From positions 1-53,701 of the forward strand of contig JBBSBY010000015.1 of the NCBI GenBank assembly GCA_038250835.1: a stretch of 53,701 nt of DNA, in the 5' to 3' direction. Positions 32,472 to 41,600 of this stretch are shown piece after piece. The DNA is from JBBSBY01 sp038250835 (lineage in GTDB: Bacteria; Desulfobacterota; Desulfomonilia; Desulfomonilales; Desulfomonilaceae). Under the pieces are notes generated by a model, which worked only from the letters and a program-made list of their open reading frames with translations, made no database searches and was not told the origin of the DNA. The translations under genes and the position numbers were made by a program. Numbering within the stretch: position 1 is the first letter of the stretch; every line of letters starts with the position of its first letter.

Positions 32472-33325
32472 CTCGAGTGGGCATTAAGGACACAGCGTCC
32501 ACATCAATGCTGGTTTCTTCAATGCTATTGCACTTATCTGCAATCGTTTGCGTAATTCTGTTTTCGGGATCTTTAATGAAAAACAAAAAAATTGATCCTG
32601 AGACCGTGACGCACATTAAATTGGTGGATTCAGCCCCAGGCCCCTCCGCGCTGGATCAAATTGTTACAGCGCCTACCTCGGAATCGCGCATCCCCACTGA
32701 AGAAGAATTTATGGAAGCGCCTGTTCTATCTGATATTACAGACCAGAAGCGTGAAACTCTGAACCCAAAAGCTATTGCCCAACCGGAGATAATCAAGGCC
32801 AACAAAAGAAAACGGACCGCAAAAAAGCTTGAGACTCCGGAAAAATCAGAGACGAAACCAAAGCCTCCGAAAACCAAAGCTGAAGCTAAGAAAAAGGAAG
32901 ATCCCAAAGACTTTCTGGAAAAGCGACTTGCGGCAATCAGAAAAGATATTCAGGACAAAAAATCCGGCGCAGACAAGGGTGCTAAAGAAAACAAATTATC
33001 CGGTCGACAAGGAGACGTGGGAAACTCCGATGAGGTGTTGAATCGTTGGATTGGTGGCCTAAAACGCCGAATAAATTCTCATTGGTCCATTTTGGGCGAT
33101 ACAAGCAATAACATTTCTACGGTATTAAGCGTTCAACTTGATGATAACGGAATCCTGAAGAAGGCCGTTGTCGATGAAAGTTCCGGGGACAGGAGTTTTG
33201 ATTTATCGGCTATGCGCGCCGTAATGCTGGCTTCGCCTTTTCCGCCCATGCCGAACGAAGTCAAAGAAAAGATCCGAGGCTCCGGCGGCCTGGCGCTAAA
33301 ATTTACTCCTAAAGGTCTGCAGTAA
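32468..33325 (+). CDS. tolA: TolA/TonB-type energy transducer
   Basis: 285 aa. A single N-terminal membrane helix (MLVSSMLLHLSAIVCVILFS) is followed by a long charged Lys/Glu/Pro linker (residues about 95-180, with KPKPPKTKAEAKKKEDPKD) that could span the periplasm. The C-terminal ~90 residues form a TonB/TolA fold (RINSHWSILGD, VLSVQLDDNGILKKAVVDES, LASPFPPMPNEV). Position between tolR and tolB makes the TolA role very likely, although sequence alone would also allow TonB. Confidence 0.9.
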   Translation: MTRVGIKDTASTSMLVSSMLLHLSAIVCVILFSGSLMKNKKIDPETVTHIKLVDSAPGPSALDQIVTAPTSESRIPTEEEFMEAPVLSDITDQKRETLNPKAIAQPEIIKANKRKRTAKKLETPEKSETKPKPPKTKAEAKKKEDPKDFLEKRLAAIRKDIQDKKSGADKGAKENKLSGRQGDVGNSDEVLNRWIGGLKRRINSHWSILGDTSNNISTVLSVQLDDNGILKKAVVDESSGDRSFDLSAMRAVMLASPFPPMPNEVKEKIRGSGGLALKFTPKGLQ

Positions 33326-33331
33326 CCAAGA

Positions 33332-34648
33332 ATGCCTAAATTCTCGAAAAACTATGTCATGAATATAAGATATGCAAACCTGCTGATAATAGAGTGTCTG
33401 ATATTGTTGTCGCTCTCTGCTCTCCTTTCCCCCGCCCTCAGCCAAGACAAGCTGGTAATTGAACTTGATAAACCCAGCCACATCAAAATGCCCATCGTAA
33501 TACCCGATTTTATTGCATCTGAACCTTCATCGGTGAGCGGAAGAGATCTGGCTTCGGTAATACGAAACGACCTTACAATGACTGGATTGTTCCAAGTCGT
33601 AGAACCCCAATCAGGTTTGCCGGTTGGAGATAAGCCGGATTTTGAATCTTGGAGCGCAACGGGCGCTCAGGTGGCAATTATAGGTCGTTTTCAGTCCCGA
33701 GGGAACGACATGCAGATCGACCTCAGATGCTATGACGTGGCTCTGAAACGTCTTGAAGTAGGAAAGAAGTACACCGGGCAGATATCGGATCACAGGCGCA
33801 TGGTCCACATGTTCGGCGACCGAGTCATGGAAAAACTTACGGGAACTCCAGGATGTTTTACGACCAAAATAGCGTTTGTGGCCGAAGGAGGTGCAAAAGA
33901 AATTTATTCAATGGACTATGACGGATTCAATACTTACCAGGTAACCAATAACCGATCCATAAACATGTCGCCGGAATGGGAGCCAAATGGAAAAGGTCTT
34001 ATTTTCACCTCATATATGCACCGGAATCCGGATCTCTGGCTCATGAACTTGGCGAGTTTGCAGTCCATTCCTATCTCCGCGCGGCCGGGGATAAACGCTT
34101 CCGGACGTTACTCTCCCGACGGCGGCTTAATTGCGTTATCCTTATCGTTTAAAGGATCACCTAATATATTCATCATAAATACCCAAGGTCAAATAATAAA
34201 TAGGTTGACTGAAGGCAGAGGAAATGATATTTCACCCTCGTGGGCGCCTGACGGCGGACAGATCGCTTATGTCTCAGATCAAGCCGGCACTCCTCAAATC
34301 TATATACGTCCCAGTGGAGGAGGCCGGGCAAAACGTCTCACACTTAATGGAAACTACAATACCGACCCGGATTGGGCGCCCAAGGGAGATTTGATAGCAT
34401 TTACGTCCAGAATCGAAGGAAAGTTTCAAGTCTGCACAATGAAAACCGACGGCAGTGATTTGAAGGTATTAACGAATCAAGGATCCAATCAAGATCCAGC
34501 CTGGTCCCCTGACGGTCGGATGTTAACTTTTGTATCGAATCGTGATGGAAAAAAACGAATTTACATTATGGATTCACGTGGCCAATTGCAAGTTCCGGTC
34601 TCCAGAATCGCGGGCAAAGCTCCCGCGTGGTCAAGACATTCTCGGTGA
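33332..34648 (+). CDS. tolB: TolB periplasmic translocation protein
   Basis: 438 aa: a signal peptide within the first ~35 residues (LLIIECLILLSLSALLSPAL), the N-terminal TolB domain (IVIPDFI, RDLASVIRNDLTMTGLFQVV) and a six-bladed beta-propeller with repeated D-x-x-P-[ST/A]-W-[SA]-P-D/G motifs (ISPSWAPDGGQIAYVSD, QDPAWSPDGRMLTFVSN). TolB binds Pal and is cycled by TolA. ATG 33332 lies 6 bp after tolA; ATG 33359 is an alternative start. Confidence 0.96.
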   Translation: MPKFSKNYVMNIRYANLLIIECLILLSLSALLSPALSQDKLVIELDKPSHIKMPIVIPDFIASEPSSVSGRDLASVIRNDLTMTGLFQVVEPQSGLPVGDKPDFESWSATGAQVAIIGRFQSRGNDMQIDLRCYDVALKRLEVGKKYTGQISDHRRMVHMFGDRVMEKLTGTPGCFTTKIAFVAEGGAKEIYSMDYDGFNTYQVTNNRSINMSPEWEPNGKGLIFTSYMHRNPDLWLMNLASLQSIPISARPGINASGRYSPDGGLIALSLSFKGSPNIFIINTQGQIINRLTEGRGNDISPSWAPDGGQIAYVSDQAGTPQIYIRPSGGGRAKRLTLNGNYNTDPDWAPKGDLIAFTSRIEGKFQVCTMKTDGSDLKVLTNQGSNQDPAWSPDGRMLTFVSNRDGKKRIYIMDSRGQLQVPVSRIAGKAPAWSRHSR

Positions 34649-34678
34649 AGTCCATATTGTGAAGGGAGCGTTGTTGAA

Positions 34679-35182
34679 ATGTTTAATAAGTACTTAACCT
34701 TTTTCGCTCTCGCTATAGTGTTGATTACCGTGGGCTGCTCAAGACCCGTTGTTAAGCCCAACCTTGGGCCCGGAGCCATGGGTCCGGGGTTCCCGCGTCC
34801 AGGAACAGGCGCCGGTATGATACAGGAACGTGAAGCCGGGATGCTTCAAGCGGAATTGCGCACCATTTATTTTGATTTTGATAATTATAGTCTCAGCGCA
34901 GATGCTCAATCGGCGCTGCAATATAACGCCGAAGTATTGAAAAGAGTTCCAAACGCAATGATTGTAGCAGAGGGCCACGCGGACGAAAGAGGCACTCCCG
35001 AATACAATCTGGCGCTCGGTGACAGAAGGGCGCGATCGGCAGTAGATTTTCTTGTAACCCTTGGACTGCCGCCGAACAGGTTTTCCATAGTGTCCTACGG
35101 CTCGGAATTGCCGGTGGATCCCAGTCACAACGAAGCCGCATGGGCTAAGAATCGTAGAGTTTACTTGCGAGTCTCGCAATAA
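34679..35182 (+). CDS. pal: Peptidoglycan-associated lipoprotein
   Basis: 167 aa. A lipoprotein signal ends at LITVGC (Cys20). A Gly/Pro-rich tether leads to an OmpA-type domain (IYFDFDNYSLSADAQSAL, IVAEGHADERGTPEYNLALG, RRARSAVDFL, KNRRVYLRV) with the Asp and Arg that hold the diaminopimelate side chain of peptidoglycan. Pal joins outer membrane and cell wall and interacts with TolB. GAAGGGAG lies upstream of the ATG at a slightly long distance. Confidence 0.96.
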   Translation: MFNKYLTFFALAIVLITVGCSRPVVKPNLGPGAMGPGFPRPGTGAGMIQEREAGMLQAELRTIYFDFDNYSLSADAQSALQYNAEVLKRVPNAMIVAEGHADERGTPEYNLALGDRRARSAVDFLVTLGLPPNRFSIVSYGSELPVDPSHNEAAWAKNRRVYLRVSQ

Positions 35183-35194
35183 GCTAAATTACTG

Positions 35195-36034
35195 ATGGAA
35201 TTTGATGTGAAATTAAATCGTGCCTACAAAATTATGGCGCTTACGTGCTCATTGGCCGCTACCCTACTAATGACGGGGTGCTTGGCCAGGAACACCAATC
35301 CTTCACTTCCATATGTAAAACCTGCTCAATCCGTTCCATATTCTGATCCGTCCGCGGTGCATATAGCCTCACGTCTGGATGAAATGGACAAGGAGATTCA
35401 GCGCCTCCGGGACATGATTGAGCGGGTACAAGCAACCGGGGGAAACGAAGGTGTAATTCGCAATCTACAAGATCGTGTGGCGGCCTTAGAAAAACAAGTC
35501 GGCATGGGGACGGCTGCGTCCAACCCAGGAGATTCGAGACCTATGCCTGCTCCCAATCAGACTAATGCTCCATCTCAGCCAATGATGTCATCCGAACAAA
35601 AGCCGCAAACGAAATCCGAGCGATTCGGCGCTCCGATTGAAATACAAAACACGCCGGTTAATCCTGACGAACAAATATATCGTGAGGCTTTTACGGCCTA
35701 TAGAAATGGCGCCTTTGACCAGGCCGCCGCGCTTTTTAACGAATTCCTAAATAAATATCCCAAAAATCCTCTTTCTCCGGACGCTATTTACTGGTTTGGT
35801 GAGACGAAGCTGGCCCAAAAGAAATATGACGAGGCGGTTATTCAGTTTGACAGGGTTCTCAAAGAGCACCCTGGTTCAAAAAAAGAGCTGGACGCCCTCC
35901 TTAAACTGGGGGAAGCTTTTGGAAGGATGGGTGACGACAAATCAGCTAAAATCATTTATCAGAGGATCGTCAGTGAGCACCCTCACACAGCTCAGGCGCG
36001 GACTGCCGCCGCAAAAGTGAAAGGGATTCAGTAA
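35195..36034 (+). CDS. cpoB: Tol-Pal system protein CpoB/YbgF (lipoprotein form)
   Basis: 279 aa. The signal ends at LLMTGC, so it is probably lipidated, unlike the soluble E. coli protein. A coiled coil at about 60-110 (RLDEMDKEIQRLRDMIERVQ, LQDRVAALEKQVG) should trimerise; a Pro/Gln linker follows; the C-terminal ~120 residues are three TPRs (YREAFTAYRNGAFDQAAALF, YWFGETKLAQKKYDEAVIQF, LKLGEAFGRMGDDKSAKIIY). In E. coli this protein coordinates peptidoglycan synthesis with Tol-driven constriction. It is the last gene of the operon. Confidence 0.93.
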   Translation: MEFDVKLNRAYKIMALTCSLAATLLMTGCLARNTNPSLPYVKPAQSVPYSDPSAVHIASRLDEMDKEIQRLRDMIERVQATGGNEGVIRNLQDRVAALEKQVGMGTAASNPGDSRPMPAPNQTNAPSQPMMSSEQKPQTKSERFGAPIEIQNTPVNPDEQIYREAFTAYRNGAFDQAAALFNEFLNKYPKNPLSPDAIYWFGETKLAQKKYDEAVIQFDRVLKEHPGSKKELDALLKLGEAFGRMGDDKSAKIIYQRIVSEHPHTAQARTAAAKVKGIQ

Positions 36035-36119
36035 GAGAACCCCAACCTCATCACCTCCGGCCGCAGAACGGCCAATTCGATCTCAACTTACCAGCGCTTC
36101 ATCCACGGACTCGCGATAA

Positions 36120-36632
36120 TTATTGGTACTGTTGTTGAGGATATGCCTGCTGTTGATACTGCTGCTGAGGAATCTGCGGCTGTTGGTACTGGGGAGTTGG
36201 CTGATACTGTTGCTGAGGCATAGCAGTTTGCTGTTGATACTGAGGCGGTTGCATGGAATACTGCTGGGGTTGTTGCTGGTACTGTTGTTGTTGTTGAGGA
36301 TACTGCTGCTGTGGAGCATACGTTTGCGGCTGAGGCTGGGATGAAGACTGCTGTGGTAACCCCGCAGGCGGAACCTGTTGAATGGTGGGCGCGGGAACTG
36401 CTTGTTGTTGTTGTTGCTGTCCCTGGTTCTGCGGTTGAGTAGGCCCTGAATAATAAGGATTGAACACATATGCAGGATTACCGGTCCACCACGCGCGTAA
36501 ATCACCCAGAGCGGAATTATCGATAGCGTCTCTGCTCGAGGAACCTGAAAATAAATAGTCTAAAAAGGCATGGCACGGATATGCGGATATTAGTAGGAGA
36601 ACAACGGCTCCCAACACTATAATTTTTTTCAT
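36120..36632 (-). CDS. Exported Gln/Tyr-rich low-complexity protein (small)
   Basis: 170 aa. A signal peptide (MKKIIVLGAVVLLLISAYPCHA) and a short ordered part (to about residue 60, ending WWTGNPAYVFNPYYSGP) precede a tail of about 110 residues made of Gln, Pro and Tyr in YQQQ/PQQQ-type units up to the C-terminus. Such prion-like tails tend to be disordered and self-associating. AAGGAG lies 9 nt before the ATG. It converges on cpoB. A larger exported protein of the same kind is encoded at 45031-46407. Function unknown. Confidence 0.8.
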   Translation of the reverse strand: MKKIIVLGAVVLLLISAYPCHAFLDYLFSGSSSRDAIDNSALGDLRAWWTGNPAYVFNPYYSGPTQPQNQGQQQQQQAVPAPTIQQVPPAGLPQQSSSQPQPQTYAPQQQYPQQQQQYQQQPQQYSMQPPQYQQQTAMPQQQYQPTPQYQQPQIPQQQYQQQAYPQQQYQ

Positions 36633-36753
36633 GCTGACAACTCCTTAAGTGATTTCCTTAGAAAATCACGCACATTGTACCGTAATTTACATAACCGGTC
36701 AAGATTGATAATTCAGTTGTGGGCGGTAGGAAGGTAGTGAGTAGTTTATGTTT

Positions 36754-38136
36754 TCAATAAATGCTGGATCTAAATTGGCCGGAGGCTCGGATTAATGTGG
36801 GCTTACCTAGCGCCGAAATGCGCTCCCCGGCTACGGAGGCGAAGCGGGGTTTAAGGAGACCGGGGACCGTATTGAGACTTCTCACCATTTTAACGCTAAG
36901 TGGGTTTACATGTTTATCTTTCCTTAACAATTGGAAATCCAGGTGAGGTCCGGAGGCAATACCGGTCATACCGACAAGTCCAATCGTCTGCCGCTGCTTT
37001 ACACGCTGACCGACTTTAACCATGTACCGCTGTAAATGACCATAACGGCTTTCGTAGCCGTTGTCATGTTTTATGCAAACGTAGTTGCCATAACCTTTCT
37101 GCCAACCTGCGAAAGACACGATCCCGGCATTGACGGCGTATACAGGCGTGCCTTGCGCGGCGCCGTAGTCAACTCCGTTGTGCTTACGCCAAACCCTCAG
37201 AATGGGATGAAAGCGTCTTCCGTAGTGTGATGTGACCCTGCAGACGCTAAGGGGGGAGCGCAAAAAATTCTTCTTTAATTCGATACCGGATTCATCATAG
37301 TATTCGCCGCTGAAGAGCACCGCTGTCTTCTTACCAATTTTACGTCCTTCGTAAATCGCGCAGAGTACGGCGCCGTAACCCGAAGGCTTATCGTCAGCGT
37401 AGCGCCTCTCGAATAAAACTCTGCAAGCATCGCCTTTGACGCATTCAGATTGAAAATCTATATCCCATCTAAAGACGTTGGTAAGCTTGGCTGCGAGTTC
37501 AGGCGATTCTCCTATGCTAAGCAAGGATTCCAAAAGACTACCTTTTAGATTAAAGGTCAGTGTCTCAGTCTTGAAATCTAAAACAACTTCTTCCTTCCAA
37601 GTCTTGAGCTTACCGTCCTCCACTAACGCGTAAAATACATTGGCCGAATCCAGCTCGATAGAAGCTTTTAAAAGCGCGCCCGATCCATCGACAACAATTT
37701 CATATCTTCTGCCCGGTTTGATGGCGGTGTTTTCGTCAAAAGGGGCTCGAGTGTGTTCTCGTATTTTGGAAGCCAAGCTCTTAGCCACTTCCTTAGCTGC
37801 GCGTTCATCGGCAAGATTCGCGTTTAGGAGTGACGAAACCGTATCACCATGGCCTGTCACGTCCACAATTTCCTGACAACCGGTTACCTGGTCTATGGGG
37901 CACGATTTGATTTCAATTTTTGGCAGTTCTCGTTCCGGCACACCGGCGGAGGCGAACGACGGAGAAGGTAAATTACTGGAGATAGGCGCATTATCAACGG
38001 ATGCTTGGAATAAATAAGAATAGCTGGTGAGGCAGATTCCGCCGATAAGCAGAAATAACGCCACCATAGCGCGTTTAACAAACGCGCCTAATGAATTCGT
38101 ATTGTTCCTAATCACGTGATGATTATTTCCTTTCAC
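36754..38136 (-). CDS. M23-family (LytM) peptidoglycan metallopeptidase
   Basis: 460 aa with one N-terminal membrane segment (AMVALFLLIGGICLTSYSYL), so the rest is periplasmic. Residues about 95-290 resemble the opacity-associated/LysM-like N-domain of MepM-type enzymes (GDTVSSLLNANL, GRRYEIVVDG). The catalytic domain follows: SHYGRRFHPILRVWRKHNGVD with the zinc ligands HxxxD near 317-321, GIVSFAGWQKGYGNYVCIKH, YGHLQRYMVKVGQRVKQRQ, and GPHLDFQLL near 397. The last motif has HxD rather than HxH; Asp can bind zinc, and I have seen this variant in related proteins, so activity is likely. DD- or LD-endopeptidase specificity is unknown. Confidence 0.9.
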   Translation of the reverse strand: MKGNNHHVIRNNTNSLGAFVKRAMVALFLLIGGICLTSYSYLFQASVDNAPISSNLPSPSFASAGVPERELPKIEIKSCPIDQVTGCQEIVDVTGHGDTVSSLLNANLADERAAKEVAKSLASKIREHTRAPFDENTAIKPGRRYEIVVDGSGALLKASIELDSANVFYALVEDGKLKTWKEEVVLDFKTETLTFNLKGSLLESLLSIGESPELAAKLTNVFRWDIDFQSECVKGDACRVLFERRYADDKPSGYGAVLCAIYEGRKIGKKTAVLFSGEYYDESGIELKKNFLRSPLSVCRVTSHYGRRFHPILRVWRKHNGVDYGAAQGTPVYAVNAGIVSFAGWQKGYGNYVCIKHDNGYESRYGHLQRYMVKVGQRVKQRQTIGLVGMTGIASGPHLDFQLLRKDKHVNPLSVKMVRSLNTVPGLLKPRFASVAGERISALGKPTLIRASGQFRSSIY

Positions 38137-38153
38137 TAGCAGCCCACCTAAAC

Positions 38154-38179
38154 AGGGAAAATTATTTAGTGTTTTCCCT
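38154..38179. other. Hairpin in the divergent M23/Cys-protein intergenic region
   Basis: AGGGAAAA (38154-38161) and TTTTCCCT (38172-38179) form a perfect 8-bp stem with a 10-nt loop, just upstream of the M23 gene. It could be in the leader of that gene or serve as a protein-binding dyad. Confidence 0.4.
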
Positions 38180-38207
38180 AAACAAAAAGAAAACGAAAGT
38201 ATGGAGC

Positions 38208-38232
38208 AATGTTCCTATAATACAGGAACATT
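38208..38232 (+). promoter_or_regulatory. Candidate operator: 9-bp inverted repeat enclosing a TATAAT
   Basis: AATGTTCCT (38208-38216) and AGGAACATT (38224-38232) are perfect inverted repeats with a 7-bp spacer; an exact TATAAT (38216-38221) overlaps the spacer. A dimeric regulator bound here would block the -10 region for the four-cysteine gene at 38335. No good -35 is seen, which would suit an activated or weak promoter. Confidence 0.5.
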
Positions 38233-38334
38233 TCAAAAGTCAAAGTGTCCAGTAAAGACATAATCGGTTATGGGATCTAAATTTGTGTTCGTCGAATTTT
38301 TAAATACAGCATTTCTTAGGGGAGGAAGGTCGCC

Positions 38335-38616
38335 ATGAAAAGTCAGCAAAGAATGTGGTTGGATGAGTATGCGGTGACCTGCCGTGTTTTTAAAGGCAAA
38401 TGGAGCATCCGTCACTGTGTGAAGATGTACAACGACATCAAGGATCTGAGAATCCAAATGTCGTCCAGAGCCAAAGGCAAGGTTACTCGTCATGAATCAA
38501 CCTACAATCCCTGTGAACGCTGCAAAATGTTATCGGGCTACGTGAGCAGCCAAAATGAACCGGAAACCGGCTTTCCCAGACCCAATGATACTCAATTTAG
38601 GGTCTGGACACAATAA
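38335..38616 (+). CDS. Small four-cysteine protein, copy B
   Basis: 93 aa. It aligns with the 69-aa protein at 26307: Trp8, Cys16 and Cys28 (C-x11-C) around FKGKWSIRHC, and a PCERC pair (Cys60, Cys63). It adds about 30 polar C-terminal residues. The middle section is basic (SSRAKGKVTRHE). GGAGGAAGG precedes the ATG. A metal-binding adaptor or nucleic-acid-binding protein is possible, but no family is recognised. It converges on the pseudokinase gene, whose stop codon is directly adjacent. Confidence 0.8.
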   Translation: MKSQQRMWLDEYAVTCRVFKGKWSIRHCVKMYNDIKDLRIQMSSRAKGKVTRHESTYNPCERCKMLSGYVSSQNEPETGFPRPNDTQFRVWTQ

Positions 38617-41600
38617 TTATTTGATGTTACGGACGAATGACTGTCCAATTTCGTTCACCGTGTCGTAACGTTTCTCCGGTTCCTTTTCCAGGCAACATAG
38701 TATGATTGACTCAAGCCAATCTGGAATGGTGTTGTCGATCAGTTTCGGTGATACCGCTGAAATTCTAGTATGTTGGAACTTGTAATCATCAAACGAAGGA
38801 CCTTCAAACGGGTATTCTCCGGTAGCTAAAAAATACATAAGAATGCCCAGGGAATAGATATCTGCGGCCCTTTCTTTTATCGCGCCGCGCCCGGATTTAA
38901 AAAATTCCGGAGGTAACGTCGCCGGGAAAGCCCCCGGGTCTTGCCCTCTAGGTTGCTTGGCGCGCGTAAGATTACGGTAAGTTTGAGAATAGCCTAATCC
39001 CATGATAACTGGAGAGAGCGCTTCGTCGACTAGTATTTGACGGGGCTGCAAGTGTAGGTGAAAACTTCGTAGGAATTTTCCGTCCACGCCGCAGTAATTG
39101 TGAGCATAAGATATTCCTTGGAGAATTCTCATCATCATTTGAATTCTTTGCTCAAACGTGGGCATGAGTTTTGGTTGCATGATCATTTCAAGAGTCTTGG
39201 GATAAAACGGATGCGCCAAAGCCACTCTACCCTGCGGCCCTTTTAGAATATCCTCCAAACGCAAAATATTATTGTGAACGATACTGTGGCTGATTTTTGC
39301 CGTCTCTTCTAAAAATTCCTTCATCATACCGGGTTCAAGAAGATCTTGTCTAAAGATCCTCAGCAGAACGGGACGCGCCGTATTGACTTCCGCTCCAATG
39401 TGAAGATTGCCCCAGGTGTCCCCTACCAGGATCTCCATCTCTTTGTACGCCAGTCCACCTGTGCTGGGAAAGAAAAGCCCGCTTCGATGTATATCCCGCA
39501 ATCCTTCACCTTTGGTATAGCCGGTAACAAAGGTTGTGACCGCTTTTTTGGAGGTCGAAGTCGCCTCATCGGACATAGAAACGTACTGTATTGTTCTTGC
39601 CGCAGGCTCATTTTGTTTGGTAGTCTTTGCTGATTTCGGCGAAGAAAGACCGGATTTCTTCCGCTTAGTTGTTTTATTACCCTTGATCAGCAAATTTGAA
39701 TCCCTCTCATCTTCCCAAATAGTGTTTTCTAAGGGGTGAGCAATATTCGTGTTCTTACCGGCCGATTTGGGAGTTTTAATTAATTTGGGCTCCGCCGCTT
39801 TGGCTCCTGACTGTTTATTTACAATATGAACATCCGGTGTTGGTTCAGTGGTTAAGCCGCCGGATTGCCGAGCATCCACCACCGAGGACGCAAAAGGATC
39901 ATCAATGAGATTCTGAGGTAAAGCCGACGGTTTCGCTTCAAATGGAGATTCTGAAATTAGAGAGTCGTTGCTGATATCCTTAACCTCCATGACTGCAATT
40001 TCCGGATCGATGTCTTTTACTCCACGAATTGACGATAAATAATCACACAGTCTCTTATCGTCCGGAAGAAGCTTAGCAGCCGTTTCCAATATGCCCAAAG
40101 CTTCAGGGCCTTCCACTTTCTTATTCATTATTTCGACAGCGGTAGCCACGATTAGGGACCTGGATGTTTGTTGCGCTACAGGCGCCAACAAATTACGTTC
40201 GACGGCAAGTTCCGCCATTCGCGCACAGTGCGCCTGATCCTCCGGTTTATGTCTTATAACGGTTTGAAGCTGTTCAAATGCTTCTGCAGGTCGGTCGAGT
40301 TTATCGTACGCTTTGGCAAGCGCTATTCGCACATTTACATTGTGGGGATCGGTCCTTGACAATTTTTCGAGCAATGAAACGGCCTTTTCGTTAGTTGTGC
40401 CTTTTTTCATCAACTGTTTCAAAATTTTAGTGTTGAGATCTTTATTTCGTTCTTTAACCGCCCTATCTATTAAGTCATTATCAATAATGCATTGAGCCAA
40501 ATCCGTTAGATAGTCCTGATTGGCTCCATCAAGTTCGTGAAGCAACCGTAATTTTTCCATATATTTATCAAGATTACCCTGCGTCATGTACACAGTGCTC
40601 AGCATTCTGTTAATTCCAATCGCCTTAGGTTGGAATTCAAGAACCTTTTCATAAACCGCCACAGCCTCGGGATTGACTTCGGAACGAACTAAATACATTT
40701 GAGCAATTTTCTTTACTATGCCCGGATTGCCTTCCTGCAGAGCTTCACCGACTTTTCCTGTCTCCATGTACACCTTAGCCGCTTCATCCATGTAAGATTC
40801 GGCTCGATCTTTATCCACTTGACTGAGAATTGTCAGTTCACTGACAGCGCGTCGGTAATCGCCGGCTTCGTTGTATATCATGGCGAGTATCCGGTGAAGC
40901 CGTTTATCCGTGCGATCATACTCAAGACATTTCAAATATATTCGACCCGCTTCCGGAGTTCGGGCCTTGTCTTCCAAGAATTCATGGCAGATGGTCCGTA
41001 ACAAATCTTTGTCGTTACATTCAATAGCTAAGTCGGTTTGAGCCTCTGCAATCAGAAAATCTGCCGTTTCTCCTAAAATTGCTATTTCAGCAGGATCGAT
41101 GTGTTTGATCGCCAAGGCGTGATTAACCAGCATGGGGGCATTTTTTAAACGTCTATACATATCCAAAAGATTTTGATGTACTTCTAATCGTTTGTCTTCA
41201 TCAGGCTCAATACTAAGTAACTGTTCATAGATTTCGGCGGCTTCCGCTTCGCGTCCCCAGGCAAGTTTTAATTCAACCCCCAGAGAATGATCATCTACAC
41301 TTGAAAGTCCACCTAAGTCCCGCATCTTTTCCCAAGATTTTATCGCTTCTCGCATCTCTCCGATATTCTTGTAAGAAACGGTAAGCCTACGATAAAGATC
41401 AGGATTCTTTACCTCGCCGCCCTGCAGTTCAATATAGCGATTGAATTCACGAACGGCGCCTTCATAGTCTCCCATTCGGAACATCTCCTCGCCATTTCTA
41501 AAGGCGGCTGGAATGGATTCTACGAGAAGATTGTTTTCTTCCTCTTTTTTCTTTTTGAGAAGAATTAAGGCGGCAATAATTCCGACCAGTAAAACGACGG

